Source: Betaproteobacteria bacterium Ga0077523 (GTDB lineage Bacteria > Pseudomonadota > Gammaproteobacteria > Burkholderiales > Ga0077523). Taken from it: DNA of 64,000 nt. Both the position numbers and the translations under genes were made by a program. The notes beneath the pieces were generated by a model. The model worked only from the letters and a program-made list of their open reading frames with translations, made no database searches and was not told where the DNA came from. The stretch is taken from assembly GCA_001464695.1 (NCBI GenBank), contig LNDQ01000091.1, forward strand, positions 1 through 64,000, in the 5' to 3' direction. This document shows positions 1 through 8,051 of this stretch, piece after piece. The first letter of the stretch is position 1. Each line of letters starts with the position of its first letter.

Positions 1-728
1 TCGAACTCCTCGTTGTTGAAGTACTTCACCGTCTCGTAGTTGAGCAGGCTGTCGATGGCGCGCGTATTGGCCTTCGAATCGAGCTCGTTCGCGCGGCGGC
101 GGATGTCCATGCGCCACTCGGTGATCGAGAAGGTGAACGCGATGTAGATCGCGACCGCGCCGAAGGTCACCGCCGGGAATCGCCAGTCGAACTTGGCGAG
201 CAGCACCGCCGCCACGAGCCCGAACTCGAGGATCACCGGGATGATCGAGAACAGCATGTAAGAGAGCAGCGTCGAGATGCCGCGCGTCCCGCGTTCGATG
301 TCGCGGGTGACGCCGCCTGTCTGGCGTTCCAGGTGGAACCGCAGGGACAGCGCGTGCAGATGCTGGAACACCTGCAGCGCGACGCGGCGGATGGCGCGTT
401 TCGCCACACGCACGAAGACGATGTCGCGCAACTCGGCGAACAGTGTCGTCGACAGCCGCAGCAGCCCGTACATGCCGAGCAGCGCGAGCGGCAGCACCAG
501 GATCTGCTGCTTCGCATCGAGCGAATCGACGATTCCCTTCATGACCAGCGGCACGCCGACGTTCGCGAGCTTCGCCAGGACCAGGAACGTGAGCGCTACG
601 GCCACGCGCCACTTGTAGTCGAGCAGGTAAGGCAGCAGCGAGCGGATCACGCGCCAGTCGCTGCGTGCACGGGGCGCAGCACCGGTGCTGGCGGCGGTCA
701 CGGCGGGCGTCGCGGCATGCGGACTCAT
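1..728 (-). CDS. ATM1-type ABC exporter, N-terminal part (3' end cut by window edge)
   Basis: About 242 residues of an inner-membrane ABC half-transporter (permease-ATPase fusion) are visible, translated leftwards from the ATG at 726-728. The sequence has several hydrophobic segments, the helical-domain stretch TGGVTRDIERGTRGI and the segment LLNYETVKYFNNEEFE. That last segment is characteristic of the ATM1/HMT1-like group, which exports glutathione-type or heavy-metal-related conjugates. The nucleotide-binding domain (Walker A/B, signature) lies beyond the left edge and cannot be checked. The N-terminus before the first membrane helix is Ala/Thr-rich and probably cytoplasmic. The substrate is inferred from family only. 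A terminator of the upstream gene lies just ahead of the start, so this gene probably has its own promoter. Confidence 0.85.
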   Translation of the reverse strand, partial: MSPHAATPAVTAASTGAAPRARSDWRVIRSLLPYLLDYKWRVAVALTFLVLAKLANVGVPLVMKGIVDSLDAKQQILVLPLALLGMYGLLRLSTTLFAELRDIVFVRVAKRAIRRVALQVFQHLHALSLRFHLERQTGGVTRDIERGTRGISTLLSYMLFSIIPVILEFGLVAAVLLAKFDWRFPAVTFGAVAIYIAFTFSITEWRMDIRRRANELDSKANTRAIDSLLNYETVKYFNNEEF

Positions 729-757
729 TCGGGCGATATGGGGGCGGCGCAGCCAGC

Positions 758-786
758 AAAAAAGGGCGCGGGATGGACCGCGCCCT
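758..786 (-). terminator. Rho-independent terminator of the Sel1-like gene
   Basis: A perfect 9-bp stem (763-771 with 778-786) and a 6-nt loop are followed, read on the minus strand, by a run of six T (758-763). It sits downstream of the minus-strand gene ending at 1074 and upstream of the ABC transporter start, so it separates the two transcripts. Confidence 0.75.
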
Positions 787-833
787 TCGAGGGCCTCGCT
801 AAACCGGCTCGGGGGGAGCCGGATTATCTCATC

Positions 834-1077
834 TCACTCACCGCCCAAGGTACGCCGAGGGGCCGTGCGCCCCACCCACTACGTCGCTTGCCGTTGGAGG
901 GCCCGTGCGCCCCAGCTCCGCTGGCCGCGAGGCCAGTCACGATGCTTAGTGACTCAGCTTCGCCGGCCGCTGCCCACTCACGACCGCTAACACCTCACTC
1001 ACCGCCCAAGGTACGCCGAGGGGCCGTGCGCCCCAGCTTCGCTGGCCGCTGCCCACTCACGACCGCTGACACCTCAC
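834..1077. repeat. Direct repeats in the gap between ABC exporter and Sel1-like gene
   Basis: The 345-bp gap 729-1073 contains two direct copies of a 42-bp sequence (834-875 and 995-1036, about 160 bp apart). A second, about 40-bp sequence also occurs twice (about 958-997 and 1037-1077), with two base differences. The copies interlock, as if a roughly 80-bp unit had been partly duplicated. No gene was recognised here apart from the terminator at 758-786. Confidence 0.7.
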
Positions 1078-1625
1078 CACCGATACCTCTGCGTGAAACC
1101 GAAGGTGATGCCGGGGCCATAGCCCCAACCGGGGCCATAACCCCAGCGCGGGCCCCAGTAAGGTCCCCAGAACGGATCGTGGAAACCGCTGCCGTAGCCC
1201 CAGTACAACTCGTTCGAGCGATGCGGGGGCCGCGCCGCGCGTTTGCGCTCTTCCTCCTGCTTGCGCAGCGCCTCGCGCGCTTCCCACTCGCGTTTCTCCG
1301 CTTCGAGCGCGCGTTTGCGCCAGATGTCGGGGTCATCGGCCTCGGCGCGGGGTGCCGCAGTCTTGCCCACACTCAGCTCCTCGGCCAGTCGGCGCCAGCG
1401 GAAGGCCTGCTCGCGGTCGACTGGGGTGCCAAGGCCGCGCTCGTTGATCTCCGCCAGGGCACTGGCAGCCCGCGCATCGCCGGCGTCGGCGGCCATCACG
1501 AGGTAACGGATCGCCGTAGCGTAGTCCTGCCTCTGGTAGGCGGCCCAGCCTTCGCTGTAGTCGGGGGATTCGGCGAGCGCCGTGCCGGCCATGAGCAGAC
1601 TGGCGGCAAGCCATCGGATCTTCAT
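1074..1625 (-). CDS. Exported Sel1-like repeat protein
   Basis: A 183-residue protein with a cleavable signal peptide (MKIRWLAASLLMAGTALA). One TPR/Sel1-like repeat pair follows at about residues 20-85 (for example AYQRQDYATAIRYLVMAADA and ALAEINERGLGTPVDREQA). A charged, probably helical stretch runs from about 100 to 145, and the C-terminal tail is rich in Gly, Trp, Tyr and Pro with repeated WGP and YGPG motifs. Sel1/TPR proteins usually mediate protein-protein contacts in the periplasm or envelope; no partner is evident. The start at 1625 is chosen because AGGAG lies 8 nt upstream and the signal peptide begins there. A longer reading frame upstream runs through the intergenic repeat and is not credible. 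Confidence 0.8.
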   Translation of the reverse strand: MKIRWLAASLLMAGTALAESPDYSEGWAAYQRQDYATAIRYLVMAADAGDARAASALAEINERGLGTPVDREQAFRWRRLAEELSVGKTAAPRAEADDPDIWRKRALEAEKREWEAREALRKQEEERKRAARPPHRSNELYWGYGSGFHDPFWGPYWGPRWGYGPGWGYGPGITFGFTQRYRW

Positions 1626-1712
1626 CGTTCTCGTCTCCTGCATCCGGTGATGTCGGGTGCAACGCGGGTTCGACATGCTAGACGTGTGAAGATTCTGCGC
1701 TGATCCCCTATG

Positions 1713-1873
1713 TTCCCTCCCCCAGCTTGCTGGGGGAGGGTAAGGGTGGGGGCCGGCATTCGCGAGATCGCTGCAGTTGCTTGCCCCCATCCCAACCTTC
1801 CCCCACCAAAGGTGGGGGAAGGGGTGTACGACTCCCTCCCCGGCTTTGCCTGGGGAGGGCTGGGGTGGGCGGC
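1713..1873. repeat. Intergenic palindromic element, locus 1
   Basis: First of ten loci of a recurring intergenic element. One half-element (about 1713-1753) is a hairpin whose arms are C-runs and G-runs around a short loop. It is followed by a full paired element (about 1782-1873) made of two such hairpins, each flanked by CCCCCATCCCAACC-like and GGGTTGGGGTGGG-like outer arms. It lies between the Sel1-like gene and the PH-domain-like gene, both on the minus strand. Confidence 0.8.
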
Positions 1874-1894
1874 CTTCGGGTGGGGGCTGCGCCG

Positions 1895-2368
1895 TCAATC
1901 CCTGGACTGCTGATACCGCTTGTTCAGCGCGGCGATGAACACCTCAGCCTGTGGCACCGACACGACCAGCGCATACCCTTGGTTGGTCGGAATCAGGATC
2001 GACGGCTCGCCGTCGCGCACGAATACCTGCGCCCGGCGGCCGTCGGCCAGGCGGAACCACCCGCTGCGGTAGCCCGCCAGGCCGCCGCCGAAGACGGTGC
2101 CCGCGATGCGGGCCTCAGGATCCTGCCGCGGATCGACGATCCGCGCACCGCCGAGGTCGAGCTGGTCGACCCGCAGCGTCGGCCCGAGCAGGTCTCCCCG
2201 CACCACCAGCATGTTGCCGGTGAGCTCCACGCGCATGTGCCGCTCGGCCCAAAGGATGTGAGCGACAACTGCGGTGATCAGGACAACGGCAACGATGAGG
2301 ATGTCGCGCGCGATGCGCGGACGCCGCGGCGTTGCGAGGCTGGCGGTGGGTTCGGAGGGTGCAGCCAC
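1895..2368 (-). CDS. Membrane-anchored protein, possible PH-like domain
   Basis: A 157-residue protein with one N-terminal membrane helix (about residues 23-41, DILIVAVVLITAVVAHILWA) and a beta-rich C-terminal domain. The pattern of that domain (MRVELTGNMLVVRGDLLGPTLRVDQLDL, broken here by register, then SILIPTNQGYALVVSVPQ) resembles bacterial pleckstrin-homology-like domains; this is a weak, pattern-based call. It is the last gene of a three-gene minus-strand group: the preceding stop (2370-2372) and this start (2366-2368) are separated by one base, implying translational coupling. Function unknown. Confidence 0.7.
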   Translation of the reverse strand: MAAPSEPTASLATPRRPRIARDILIVAVVLITAVVAHILWAERHMRVELTGNMLVVRGDLLGPTLRVDQLDLGGARIVDPRQDPEARIAGTVFGGGLAGYRSGWFRLADGRRAQVFVRDGEPSILIPTNQGYALVVSVPQAEVFIAALNKRYQQSRD

Positions 2369-2369
2369 C

Positions 2370-2834
2370 CTAGACCAGCAGCACGAGCAGGCTCACGAAC
2401 CCGCCGGCCAGCATGCTGCCGGCCAGCACGTACACCGAGGCGCGCGGCTCGTGCACCCGCATCTGGACCGTGACCGAAGCCCCACCGTTGGTCCCGCCAC
2501 CGAACGCCTTCAGCCGGTAGCGGCCCGGACGATCGACCCGGATCTGCTCCACCATGACTTCGTCGCCGGTAATGGGCAGGCGCACTTCCCGGCTCCACTG
2601 CCAGCTGCCTTCGCGCTCGAGTTCCAGGCGTAGACCGGCGGCGGCGTCGGCGCGTCCCGGCACCGAGCGGGCCGTAATGCGCATCGGATTCATCTGCGGC
2701 TCGACGTCGAACGCCGCTTCCCCGGGGACGTCACAACGTGACAGCAGCCGCGCCCCGAAGAAGGTGCAGTACATGTAGTAACCGCTGGCGATCAAGAACC
2801 CGCCCAGGGTCACGAGGAAAAGGGCAAACGGCAT
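2370..2834 (-). CDS. Two-helix membrane protein of unknown function
   Basis: A 154-residue protein with a membrane helix near the N-terminus (FALFLVTLGGFLIASGYYMY) and another at the very C-terminus (VYVLAGSMLAGGFVSLLVLL). Between them is an approximately 105-residue domain that probably folds as a beta sandwich and would lie outside the cytoplasm. No family was recognised. AGGA precedes the ATG by about 7 nt. It is cotranscribed with the adjacent gene at 1895-2368 and probably with the short ORF upstream. Confidence 0.7.
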   Translation of the reverse strand: MPFALFLVTLGGFLIASGYYMYCTFFGARLLSRCDVPGEAAFDVEPQMNPMRITARSVPGRADAAAGLRLELEREGSWQWSREVRLPITGDEVMVEQIRVDRPGRYRLKAFGGGTNGGASVTVQMRVHEPRASVYVLAGSMLAGGFVSLLVLLV

Positions 2835-2878
2835 GGAAATTCCTGCATCGGCAGCCTTGACGGCCGCCTCGTGGGGAG

Positions 2879-2992
2879 TCAGCGCCGGCGCTGCCCCTTC
2901 GCGCGCACGGGGATCGGCTGGCGCATCGGCACCGGGCGGGTGACGCTGTTGACCAGATCGAGCAGTTTTCCGAGCAGAACGAGGATGGGCAT
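2879..2992 (-). CDS. Possible 37-residue small protein heading the membrane-protein operon
   Basis: A short reading frame beginning MPILVLLGKLLDLVNSV, with a hydrophobic or amphipathic N-terminal half and a basic C-terminus (RAKGQRRR). An AGGAG box sits 6-7 nt before the ATG at 2990-2992. It lies 44 bp upstream of the next minus-strand gene in the same direction. The good ribosome site and operon position support translation, but the peptide is too short for coding statistics and no family is recognised. Confidence 0.4.
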   Translation of the reverse strand: MPILVLLGKLLDLVNSVTRPVPMRQPIPVRAKGQRRR

Positions 2993-3264
2993 GGCGGACT
3001 CCTGTGTCCGAAGAGTTGGACGTGCAATGGCACGCTTACGCCAGGGGATTTAGCAGGTTGCATGCCACTCGTTCGAAGCGGTCGGCAGGGCCGCAAGTCC
3101 ATGAAGCGCATGGCGTTGACCGCCTCCTGGCGCCAGGGTTCGCGCAATTTGGGCACCCGTCGTACGGAGCGGCGTCACCCGGATGATGGGCCGCCACGAC
3201 GGGCCGGATAGAATGCGGTTGGGCGCTTCGCGCGACCCCCACAAACTACATGGAGACCCGGCCC

Positions 3265-3750
3265 ATGGCCCAAGGAACTCGCAGACGACCCTGGAAGTGG
3301 TTGTTCTGGTTGATCGTCTTTCCGATCGCACTGTTCGTCCTCTACACCTGGTTCGTGCTCTGGTGGAGCTATGCGGAGGGCGAGCGGGCCGGCTACCTGC
3401 AGAAGCTCTCGAAGCGCGGCTGGCTCTGCAAGACCTGGGAAGGCGAGCTGAGACTGGTGACCATGCCAGGCACCGTCGCCGAACCGTTCCTCTTCACCGT
3501 GAGGCGGGACGACGTGGCGAAGAAGCTCAATGAGAATATCGGTCAGCGCGTGTCGGTCGATTACAAGCAGCACGTGGGGATCCCGACCTCCTGCTTCGGC
3601 GACACGCAGTATTTCGTCGAGGACGTGCGCATCGTTCATGAGCCGACCCTGCCGCCGAGTTCACAGGAACGACCAGCGGAGGTGGCACCGGCTGCTCCAG
3701 CCGCTCCGGCCGCCACCGGAACCACTGCACCGCCCACCGAGACCAAGTGA
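3265..3750 (+). CDS. Conserved membrane-anchored hypothetical protein
   Basis: A 161-residue protein with one N-terminal membrane helix (about residues 10-35). A globular domain with the stretch YLQKLSKRGWLCKTWEGEL follows, and the C-terminal tail is low-complexity Ala/Pro. The central stretch matches a conserved betaproteobacterial hypothetical that is sometimes labelled 6-phosphogluconate dehydrogenase; nothing here resembles that enzyme, so the label should not be used. The ATG at 3265 is chosen over the in-frame ATG at 3250 because GGAG lies 9 nt upstream of it. Its stop overlaps the start of the next SDR gene by one base (TGATG), so the two are coupled. Confidence 0.75.
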   Translation: MAQGTRRRPWKWLFWLIVFPIALFVLYTWFVLWWSYAEGERAGYLQKLSKRGWLCKTWEGELRLVTMPGTVAEPFLFTVRRDDVAKKLNENIGQRVSVDYKQHVGIPTSCFGDTQYFVEDVRIVHEPTLPPSSQERPAEVAPAAPAAPAATGTTAPPTETK

Positions 3751-4502
3751 TGGCGGCAGAACGAGTCTTGATCGTGACCGGCGCCGGCCGCGGCATCGGC
3801 GCCTCCATCGCCCGCATCGGTGCGCGCGAGGGTTTCTCGGTCTGCGTGAACTATGCGCGCAACCGCGCTGCGGCCGAAGGAGTGATCGCCGACATTCGCA
3901 ACACCGGCGGCCATGCCATCGCGGTGCAAGCCGATGTCGCGCAGCGCGACGAGGTGAAGCGCATGTTCGAAACCGTCGATCGCGAACTCGGCTCCGTCAC
4001 CGCGCTCGTCAACAACGCCGGCATCACCGGGCCGCTCACCGCGATCGAGGACATCACCGACGCACCCTTGCGTGAAGTGTTCGGCACCAACGTCGACAGT
4101 CTGTTCTGGTGCTGCGGCGAAGCGGTGCAGCGCATGGCGCGCAAGCACGGCGGCAAGGGCGGCACGATTCTCAACGTCGGCTCGATCGCCGCGCGCAATG
4201 GCGGCATGGCGGGCATGGTCGCGTACGCAACATCGAAGGGCGCGGTCGACAGCTTCACGCTCGGCCTCGCGAAGGAGGCCGGTCCCGAGGGCATCCGCGT
4301 GAACTGCCTGCGCCCCGGCACCACCGAGACCGACATCATCATTCCGCTCGGCGGCGCGGATCTCGCGAAGCGCGTCTCCGCGGCTACGCCGCTCGGACGA
4401 CTGGGGCAACCCGATGAGATCGCGGAAGCCGCCATCTGGCTCGTTTCGGACAAGGCTTCGTTCACCCACGGTGCGATTCTGGACGTTTCGGGCGGCCGCT
4501 AA
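3750..4502 (+). CDS. Short-chain dehydrogenase/reductase, FabG-like
   Basis: A 250-residue classical SDR. The NAD(P)-binding TGAGRGIG is at residues 10-17, the structural NNAG at 88-91, and the catalytic Ser145, Tyr159 and Lys163 (YATSK) are all present. Family length is about 250, so the gene is intact. It should catalyse NAD(P)H-dependent interconversion of a carbonyl and an alcohol in the cytoplasm; the substrate cannot be read from sequence. The ATG overlaps the upstream stop codon (TGATG); a GTG one codon earlier is also possible. It is the last gene before a structured intergenic region. Confidence 0.9.
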   Translation: MAAERVLIVTGAGRGIGASIARIGAREGFSVCVNYARNRAAAEGVIADIRNTGGHAIAVQADVAQRDEVKRMFETVDRELGSVTALVNNAGITGPLTAIEDITDAPLREVFGTNVDSLFWCCGEAVQRMARKHGGKGGTILNVGSIAARNGGMAGMVAYATSKGAVDSFTLGLAKEAGPEGIRVNCLRPGTTETDIIIPLGGADLAKRVSAATPLGRLGQPDEIAEAAIWLVSDKASFTHGAILDVSGGR

Positions 4503-4606
4503 GAGCAACCTGATCCGTTCCTATCGCATGCGCTGATCGGCGCATGCGTCGCCCCCTGGCGACCGTCGTGGCTGCGCACGTCGTGTGAGCGTCGGGGCAG
4601 CAACTC

Positions 4607-4727
4607 CAGAACGCTCAACGCGGAGGACGCGGGGGACGCGGGGGACGCGGGGGACGCGGGGGAAAGTCAAAACCAAGACGACGAAGGCTTCGGTTTTCCC
4701 CCGCGTCCTCCGCGTTGAGCGTTTCTG
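4607..4727. repeat. Long inverted-arm element made of 9-bp tandem repeats
   Basis: Within the 478-bp gap 4503-4980 lies an almost perfect inverted repeat with arms of about 29 bp (4607-4635 and 4697-4727). The left arm runs into four tandem copies of a 9-bp GGACGCGGG unit. The intact stem would be very stable, with a short AT-richer loop around 4665-4690. No gene was recognised in the rest of the gap. A structurally similar but sequence-distinct element is at 44454-44596. Confidence 0.8.
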
Positions 4728-4980
4728 TTCGGTGGCCGCTTCATCCCACGAGGAACCTCATATGTCAGGTGAGGAATCCATCGCCCGAGCAGGGAGGTCG
4801 TCCGAACGCCGTCGCGAATAGCGCGGCGGTGTGCGGACCAGCAAGTCACGCCTCGTCGTGAGACGCGGGTGCGCTCCCCGTGCGTCACCGCGGCTCGCGC
4901 GTCGCCGGATCCAACGGGATGGCGCGCGCTCCGGTCTTCGAGATTGCAGGGTCCAGACCATCTGACAAGGAGGATGCGAC

Positions 4981-5934
4981 ATGGGCACCAGGAACAAATT
5001 GCTGTGGGCCGCCAACGCGATTGCACTCGCGGCGACGGTCACTTTCGCGCCCGGAGCATGGGCGCTCTACGTGGGCATGTACGCGATCGGCGACAACGTG
5101 CCGACCGCTTCCGGCGGCTGCGGTGGCGATGACCGGCCTTCGTGGCCGGGCATGGCGCAGGCGTGGTGGGACGAGATGGGTGCGAAGGGTCACTACCAGG
5201 GGCCGGCGGCCAATCGCTACAAGTACGTCGACGGCAACATGATCGTGCGGCGCTTCTGCGATCCCCAGCACGACCCCGACTGCCGCGACTACCAGTCGTC
5301 CTATCCCGCGGGCGTGGACTGGATGGACGCCGCGATCATCGCCACCCACGGTTGGGACGACGGCGATCACTGGGGTGGAATCATGCGCTGGCCCGATCCG
5401 GCGGTCAGCAACGAATGCGCGCTGCGGTTCGGCGGCTCGTCGACGCAATCGCGCTGGGGCGACTCCTATCTCATGTTCGTGATCGCCTCGTCGTGCCAGA
5501 GCGCCGACGACGACAACCTCAACGGCATCCGCTTCCGCATGCAGGACACCGCGACGTCCAGCTCGCGGCGCATGCACCAGTTCGATGGCTTCCACGGAAT
5601 CATGTACATCTCCTCGAGCTTCAACGGCGACTACAAGGAGACCGCGAAGGACGGCCACTCGGGCTCGATCGCCAACGCGTGGGTCACCAACCACTTCAAG
5701 AACAACTCGGTGGGCTGCGCGGGCTACGACCCGTGGAACTGGTTCGGCACGTGCCAGGACCAGTGCCCGATCGCCTACTCGATCGGCTCGAGCGGTGCCG
5801 ATGCCCAGTACCGGCTGCTGAACGAACGCTACAACTACACCTTCAGCGACCCGACCAGCGTGAACTACTACTGGTACATGTACTACGAGGGCTGCAACCC
5901 GGTCGGCGAGAACACCTTCGGCTCGGCGGATTGA
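4981..5934 (+). CDS. Exported protein with caspase-like His-Gly / Cys pattern, possibly DUF6345-like
   Basis: A 317-residue protein with a signal peptide (MGTRNKLLWAANAIALAAT through about residue 28). Ten or more cysteines suggest disulfides. Features worth noting are IIATHGWDD (His123-Gly124) and FVIASSCQS (Cys172), a spacing and context like the His/Cys dyad of clan CD cysteine peptidases and CHAT-like proteins. The family may be DUF6345, but that is from memory. The ribosome site AAGGAGG is 9 nt upstream. The next gene, also exported and of unknown function, starts 61 bp downstream in the same direction, so they may act together. The hydrolase idea is inference. Confidence 0.75.
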   Translation: MGTRNKLLWAANAIALAATVTFAPGAWALYVGMYAIGDNVPTASGGCGGDDRPSWPGMAQAWWDEMGAKGHYQGPAANRYKYVDGNMIVRRFCDPQHDPDCRDYQSSYPAGVDWMDAAIIATHGWDDGDHWGGIMRWPDPAVSNECALRFGGSSTQSRWGDSYLMFVIASSCQSADDDNLNGIRFRMQDTATSSSRRMHQFDGFHGIMYISSSFNGDYKETAKDGHSGSIANAWVTNHFKNNSVGCAGYDPWNWFGTCQDQCPIAYSIGSSGADAQYRLLNERYNYTFSDPTSVNYYWYMYYEGCNPVGENTFGSAD

Positions 5935-5995
5935 TCCGGCCGCGCTGCGCCTGCGCGTTGAACGCGCATTCCCACAATCTCATCGGAGCACTTCC

Positions 5996-7117
5996 ATGAA
6001 ACGCTTCCAGCACGCCGTGCCGGTGATCCTCGCCGGCCTGATCCTGGCCGCGGCCAATCCGGCCTTCGCCCAGAAAAGAGAGTTCCAGAGCAAGGAAGAA
6101 CTCGCGGGGTTCCTCCGCGAACGCATGCCCGACTTCCTGAAGAGCGACGAGCAACTGAAGAACCTCGTCGGACAGATCCTGAAGACCCCGCTCGCCCCGC
6201 CGCTACGCGAGACCTTCGATCCGAACAAGGCATTGAAGGCGCTCATTCCCGACGGCACCAGCGTGCCGTCCACCGATTGCCGTCGCACCAGCACCCCGGG
6301 CGGTGAACGCGATCCGGGCGACTGTACCGCCACGGTCGGCGACGAAAGCGGGGCCGGTGCCTTCACGCGGTTCAGCCACAGCAAGAGCATCGGCTTCGGC
6401 AACATCAAGCTCGTCAAGCGTCCGCCGATTCCGCCGCAACCGCCTGAACCGGAGAAGCTGCCCGCGGTGAAGGTGACCGATGCGCAGGCGCTGGAAGACG
6501 CGCTCAAGCTGCTCACCGAAACCCTCGGCCTGCCCAAGTCGGAACTGCCGCTGCCGCCAGCCGGTGCCAAGGGCGGACTGCCGGTGCGCAATCTCAATGT
6601 GCAGGGGGGCGAAGACGGCAAGCTCGGAACGCCCATCACGATCCAGAAGGTCGTGTTCCTGCAACGCGGCTTCCAGCTCGGCACGCCGATACCGGCCGGA
6701 CCGGCATCGCTCACGCACATTCCCGGGCCAGGCAAGGCCATGGTGATGTACGGGGCCGAAGGTCTCGCCGGATTGTCGGTGCAGGGTTGGCAGGAACTGC
6801 GCGTGGATCCCGATATCAGCGAAAGCGACACCAAGTCCGGCGCGCAGCTGATGGACGAGATCGCCGAAGACCTCTTCAACGAAGGCGTGCGCAACGCGGC
6901 CGACATCCGGATGGGAGCCATCGTCAGCAGTGACCAGCGCAACCAGATCGGCCTGCTGCTGCCTGCGGTCCAGGTGTTCGTGCTGCCGGTACCGGACGCC
7001 CTGAGCGAGGAAGCCCAGCGCCAGTTCGCCGGACAGACGACTGCCGGACTGATCCGCGAATACCCGCTGGTCCACCGCAAGGAGCTCTCGCCCCTCGGTC
7101 GGCCGCGCGGCGAATGA
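5996..7117 (+). CDS. Exported protein of unknown function
   Basis: A 373-residue protein with a clear signal peptide ending in NPAFA-Q near residue 25. The mature part starts with a charged helical segment (KREFQSKEELAGFLRERMPD). A Cys-containing region and a Pro-rich linker follow (PPIPPQPPEPEKLP, about 140-155), then a mixed alpha/beta C-terminal domain of about 200 residues. No domain was recognised. It follows the exported caspase-like protein closely and may form an operon with it. A GC-rich hairpin 20 bp after the stop probably ends the transcript. Confidence 0.75.
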   Translation: MKRFQHAVPVILAGLILAAANPAFAQKREFQSKEELAGFLRERMPDFLKSDEQLKNLVGQILKTPLAPPLRETFDPNKALKALIPDGTSVPSTDCRRTSTPGGERDPGDCTATVGDESGAGAFTRFSHSKSIGFGNIKLVKRPPIPPQPPEPEKLPAVKVTDAQALEDALKLLTETLGLPKSELPLPPAGAKGGLPVRNLNVQGGEDGKLGTPITIQKVVFLQRGFQLGTPIPAGPASLTHIPGPGKAMVMYGAEGLAGLSVQGWQELRVDPDISESDTKSGAQLMDEIAEDLFNEGVRNAADIRMGAIVSSDQRNQIGLLLPAVQVFVLPVPDALSEEAQRQFAGQTTAGLIREYPLVHRKELSPLGRPRGE

Positions 7118-7137
7118 CGCTGTAGTCGAGACATCGC

Positions 7138-7166
7138 ACGCCGGCGCGCCGCGCGCGCGCCGGCGT
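7138..7166. terminator. Strong GC hairpin without T-run
   Basis: Perfect 11-bp inverted repeat (7138-7148 with 7156-7166) around a 7-nt loop, located between the stop of the exported unknown protein and the ribosome site of the PEP-CTERM gene. No U-tract follows on either strand, so it may act as a transcript-stabilising or attenuating stem rather than a classical terminator. Confidence 0.45.
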
Positions 7167-7195
7167 CGAACCAGGAACCCACAGGGAGTTCAATC

Positions 7196-7993
7196 ATGCA
7201 AAAGCTTGGCTTGACGAGAATCACCGGCGCGATCGCGCTCGTCGCGGGAATCGCCGCCACGGGCCCGGCCGCGGCCGCCATCAACCTGGGACCGCAGGGC
7301 GACGATCTGCAGAACGGCGCTTTCAACCAGATGAGTTTCGGTGCGGCGGGCCGCGCCAACGTCCTGCCGCTGCTCTATGTCGGCGATCTGGGTGGCACCG
7401 GATCGGCGAAGAGCTTCGTCGACGGTACCGACCTCGCCTTCGACTACGACATCGTCGGGCTCGGCACCTCGATCGTGACCGTCACTTACACGGTGACGAA
7501 CGACGAGTTCGGCGGCGGCGCATTCAACGACTTGCGGCTGATGGTCGCCACTCGCGCGAAAGGCGACCCGGCGGCACTCGATACGGCGGCTGCCACCGGC
7601 TTCGCCGGAGCCCCCGCCCCCGGGCAGGCTGTGCAGTTCCGCGTGTTCGACGCCGGTGCTGCCGGCGATTCGCCGGTCGCCCAGATCATCAACGCCAACG
7701 GCCTGAACGGCGCGAACGCGTGCGGCGCGGGCTGCCTCCCCGAAATGGCATTGCAGTGGAACCGCGCCTCGCTCGACACGGGCGATACGTGGACAGTGAG
7801 CTTCCAGCTCATCGATGATCCGTCGCTCGTGGCGGGCGGCCGCTACCTGCAATCCACGTCGTTGGGTGCCGGCGGTGCATCGCTCATCGTCGGCAACCCG
7901 GTGCCGGTACCCGAGCCCAGCACGTACGCGCTGCTGTTCGGCGGTCTGGGCATGCTGGCGCTCGCCCGTCGGCGCCGGCGCGCGATTGCCTGA
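7196..7993 (+). CDS. PEP-CTERM sorting domain protein
   Basis: A 265-residue exported protein: N-terminal signal peptide (to about residue 30), a beta-rich ectodomain, and a C-terminal sorting signal. That signal comprises VPEPSTYALL, a hydrophobic helix and an Arg-rich end (ARRRRRAIA). Proteins with this tail are processed by exosortase (EpsH/XrtA family) and delivered to the surface or to exopolysaccharide. No exosortase or polysaccharide gene is in the window, so the machinery is elsewhere. GGAG lies 9 nt before the ATG. A second PEP-CTERM gene is at 18960-19799. Ligand or role of the ectodomain unknown. Confidence 0.9.
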   Translation: MQKLGLTRITGAIALVAGIAATGPAAAAINLGPQGDDLQNGAFNQMSFGAAGRANVLPLLYVGDLGGTGSAKSFVDGTDLAFDYDIVGLGTSIVTVTYTVTNDEFGGGAFNDLRLMVATRAKGDPAALDTAAATGFAGAPAPGQAVQFRVFDAGAAGDSPVAQIINANGLNGANACGAGCLPEMALQWNRASLDTGDTWTVSFQLIDDPSLVAGGRYLQSTSLGAGGASLIVGNPVPVPEPSTYALLFGGLGMLALARRRRRAIA

Positions 7994-8051
7994 CGTCGTT
8001 CCACCCCCAGCGGCGGGTTGCATGCGACCCGCCGCACTCTCGGAGCCTGCC

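Noticed and set aside
1074-1898. 274-residue version of the Sel1-like protein
   Set aside because: The extra N-terminus is translated palindromic repeat; the signal peptide begins at 1625.
3265-3750. 6-phosphogluconate dehydrogenase
   Set aside because: That name is attached to similar short proteins, but there is no NADP-binding fold and the length is far too short.
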